From Gemmatimonadota bacterium (GTDB taxonomy: Bacteria; Gemmatimonadota; Gemmatimonadetes; Gemmatimonadales; Gemmatimonadaceae): a stretch of 32,082 bases of DNA. The position numbers and the translations under genes were made by a program. This document shows positions 32,055-32,082 of the stretch, piece after piece (within the stretch, counting starts at the first letter, position 1; every line of letters starts with the position of its first letter). A model generated the notes under the pieces. The model had not been told where the DNA came from and did no database searches. It worked only from the letters and a program-made list of their open reading frames with translations. The DNA is taken from the NCBI GenBank assembly GCA_031127075.1, contig JARIFA010000021.1, positions 1 to 32,082 on the forward strand, given 5' to 3'.

Positions 32055-32082
32055 CGCCATCGTCATGTCGAACGTGGGGGGC

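Overview
The window is a high-GC, gene-dense stretch of a bacterial chromosome carrying 32 protein genes. No rRNA, tRNA, CRISPR array, insertion sequence or phage gene is visible. It most resembles Gemmatimonadota, judged from family content and style and not from a search: a short CarboxypepD/plug protein, a fused E1 alpha/beta dehydrogenase, exported M28 peptidase and amidohydrolase, many lipoproteins, and signal peptides ending in Ala-Gln. Genes change strand often and are packed tightly. Nine junctions are 4-bp NTGA overlaps and three convergent pairs overlap at their 3' ends. No gap exceeds 300 bp; the largest are 12813-13103 and 8407-8677.

Left part (1-8406): the end of lon; an exported CarboxypepD/plug protein; a leftward envelope operon of class A penicillin-binding protein, small lipoprotein and leishmanolysin-like lipoprotein metalloprotease; a divergent nadE-ogt pair; and a small HNH nuclease. 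Middle (8407-16435): fused 2-oxoacid dehydrogenase E1, a small unknown protein, an acyl-CoA synthetase, an HtpX-type protease behind a -24/-12 (sigma-54 type) promoter match, two tandem thioredoxin-like [2Fe-2S] ferredoxins, an exported amidohydrolase and an OsmC protein. Then (16436-20156) come MoaB/Mog, PdxH, an exported TPR protein, RsgA and a small unknown protein.

Right part (20157-32082): a leftward fadI-fadJ-proline dehydrogenase operon that would feed acyl-CoA and proline electrons to respiration. It is followed by a rightward cluster of Cys-containing propeller-like lipoprotein, TlpA-like thioredoxin lipoprotein and DUF2238 membrane protein; greA on the other strand; a DUF3299 protein with a LolD/FtsX-type ABC transporter; and an exported M28 peptidase ending at a strong hairpin.

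The most notable signals are not single genes. (1) All six predicted signal peptidase I substrates have Ala-Gln at the likely cleavage site, like the Bacteroidetes Q-rule. (2) A heptanucleotide repeat family (TTCCAGC/TTTCAGC/CTCCAGC) forms a long intergenic inverted repeat and also encodes the hydrophobic core of two signal peptides. (3) Seven genes have a TAnnnT hexamer 5-9 nt before the start codon, suggesting leaderless mRNAs. (4) The greA leader has a good promoter followed by a terminator-like hairpin, recalling E. coli GraL. (5) A near-perfect -24/-12 promoter precedes the HtpX gene. (6) The TlpA/DUF2238/DUF3299/ABC neighbourhood may be an envelope thiol or metal system.
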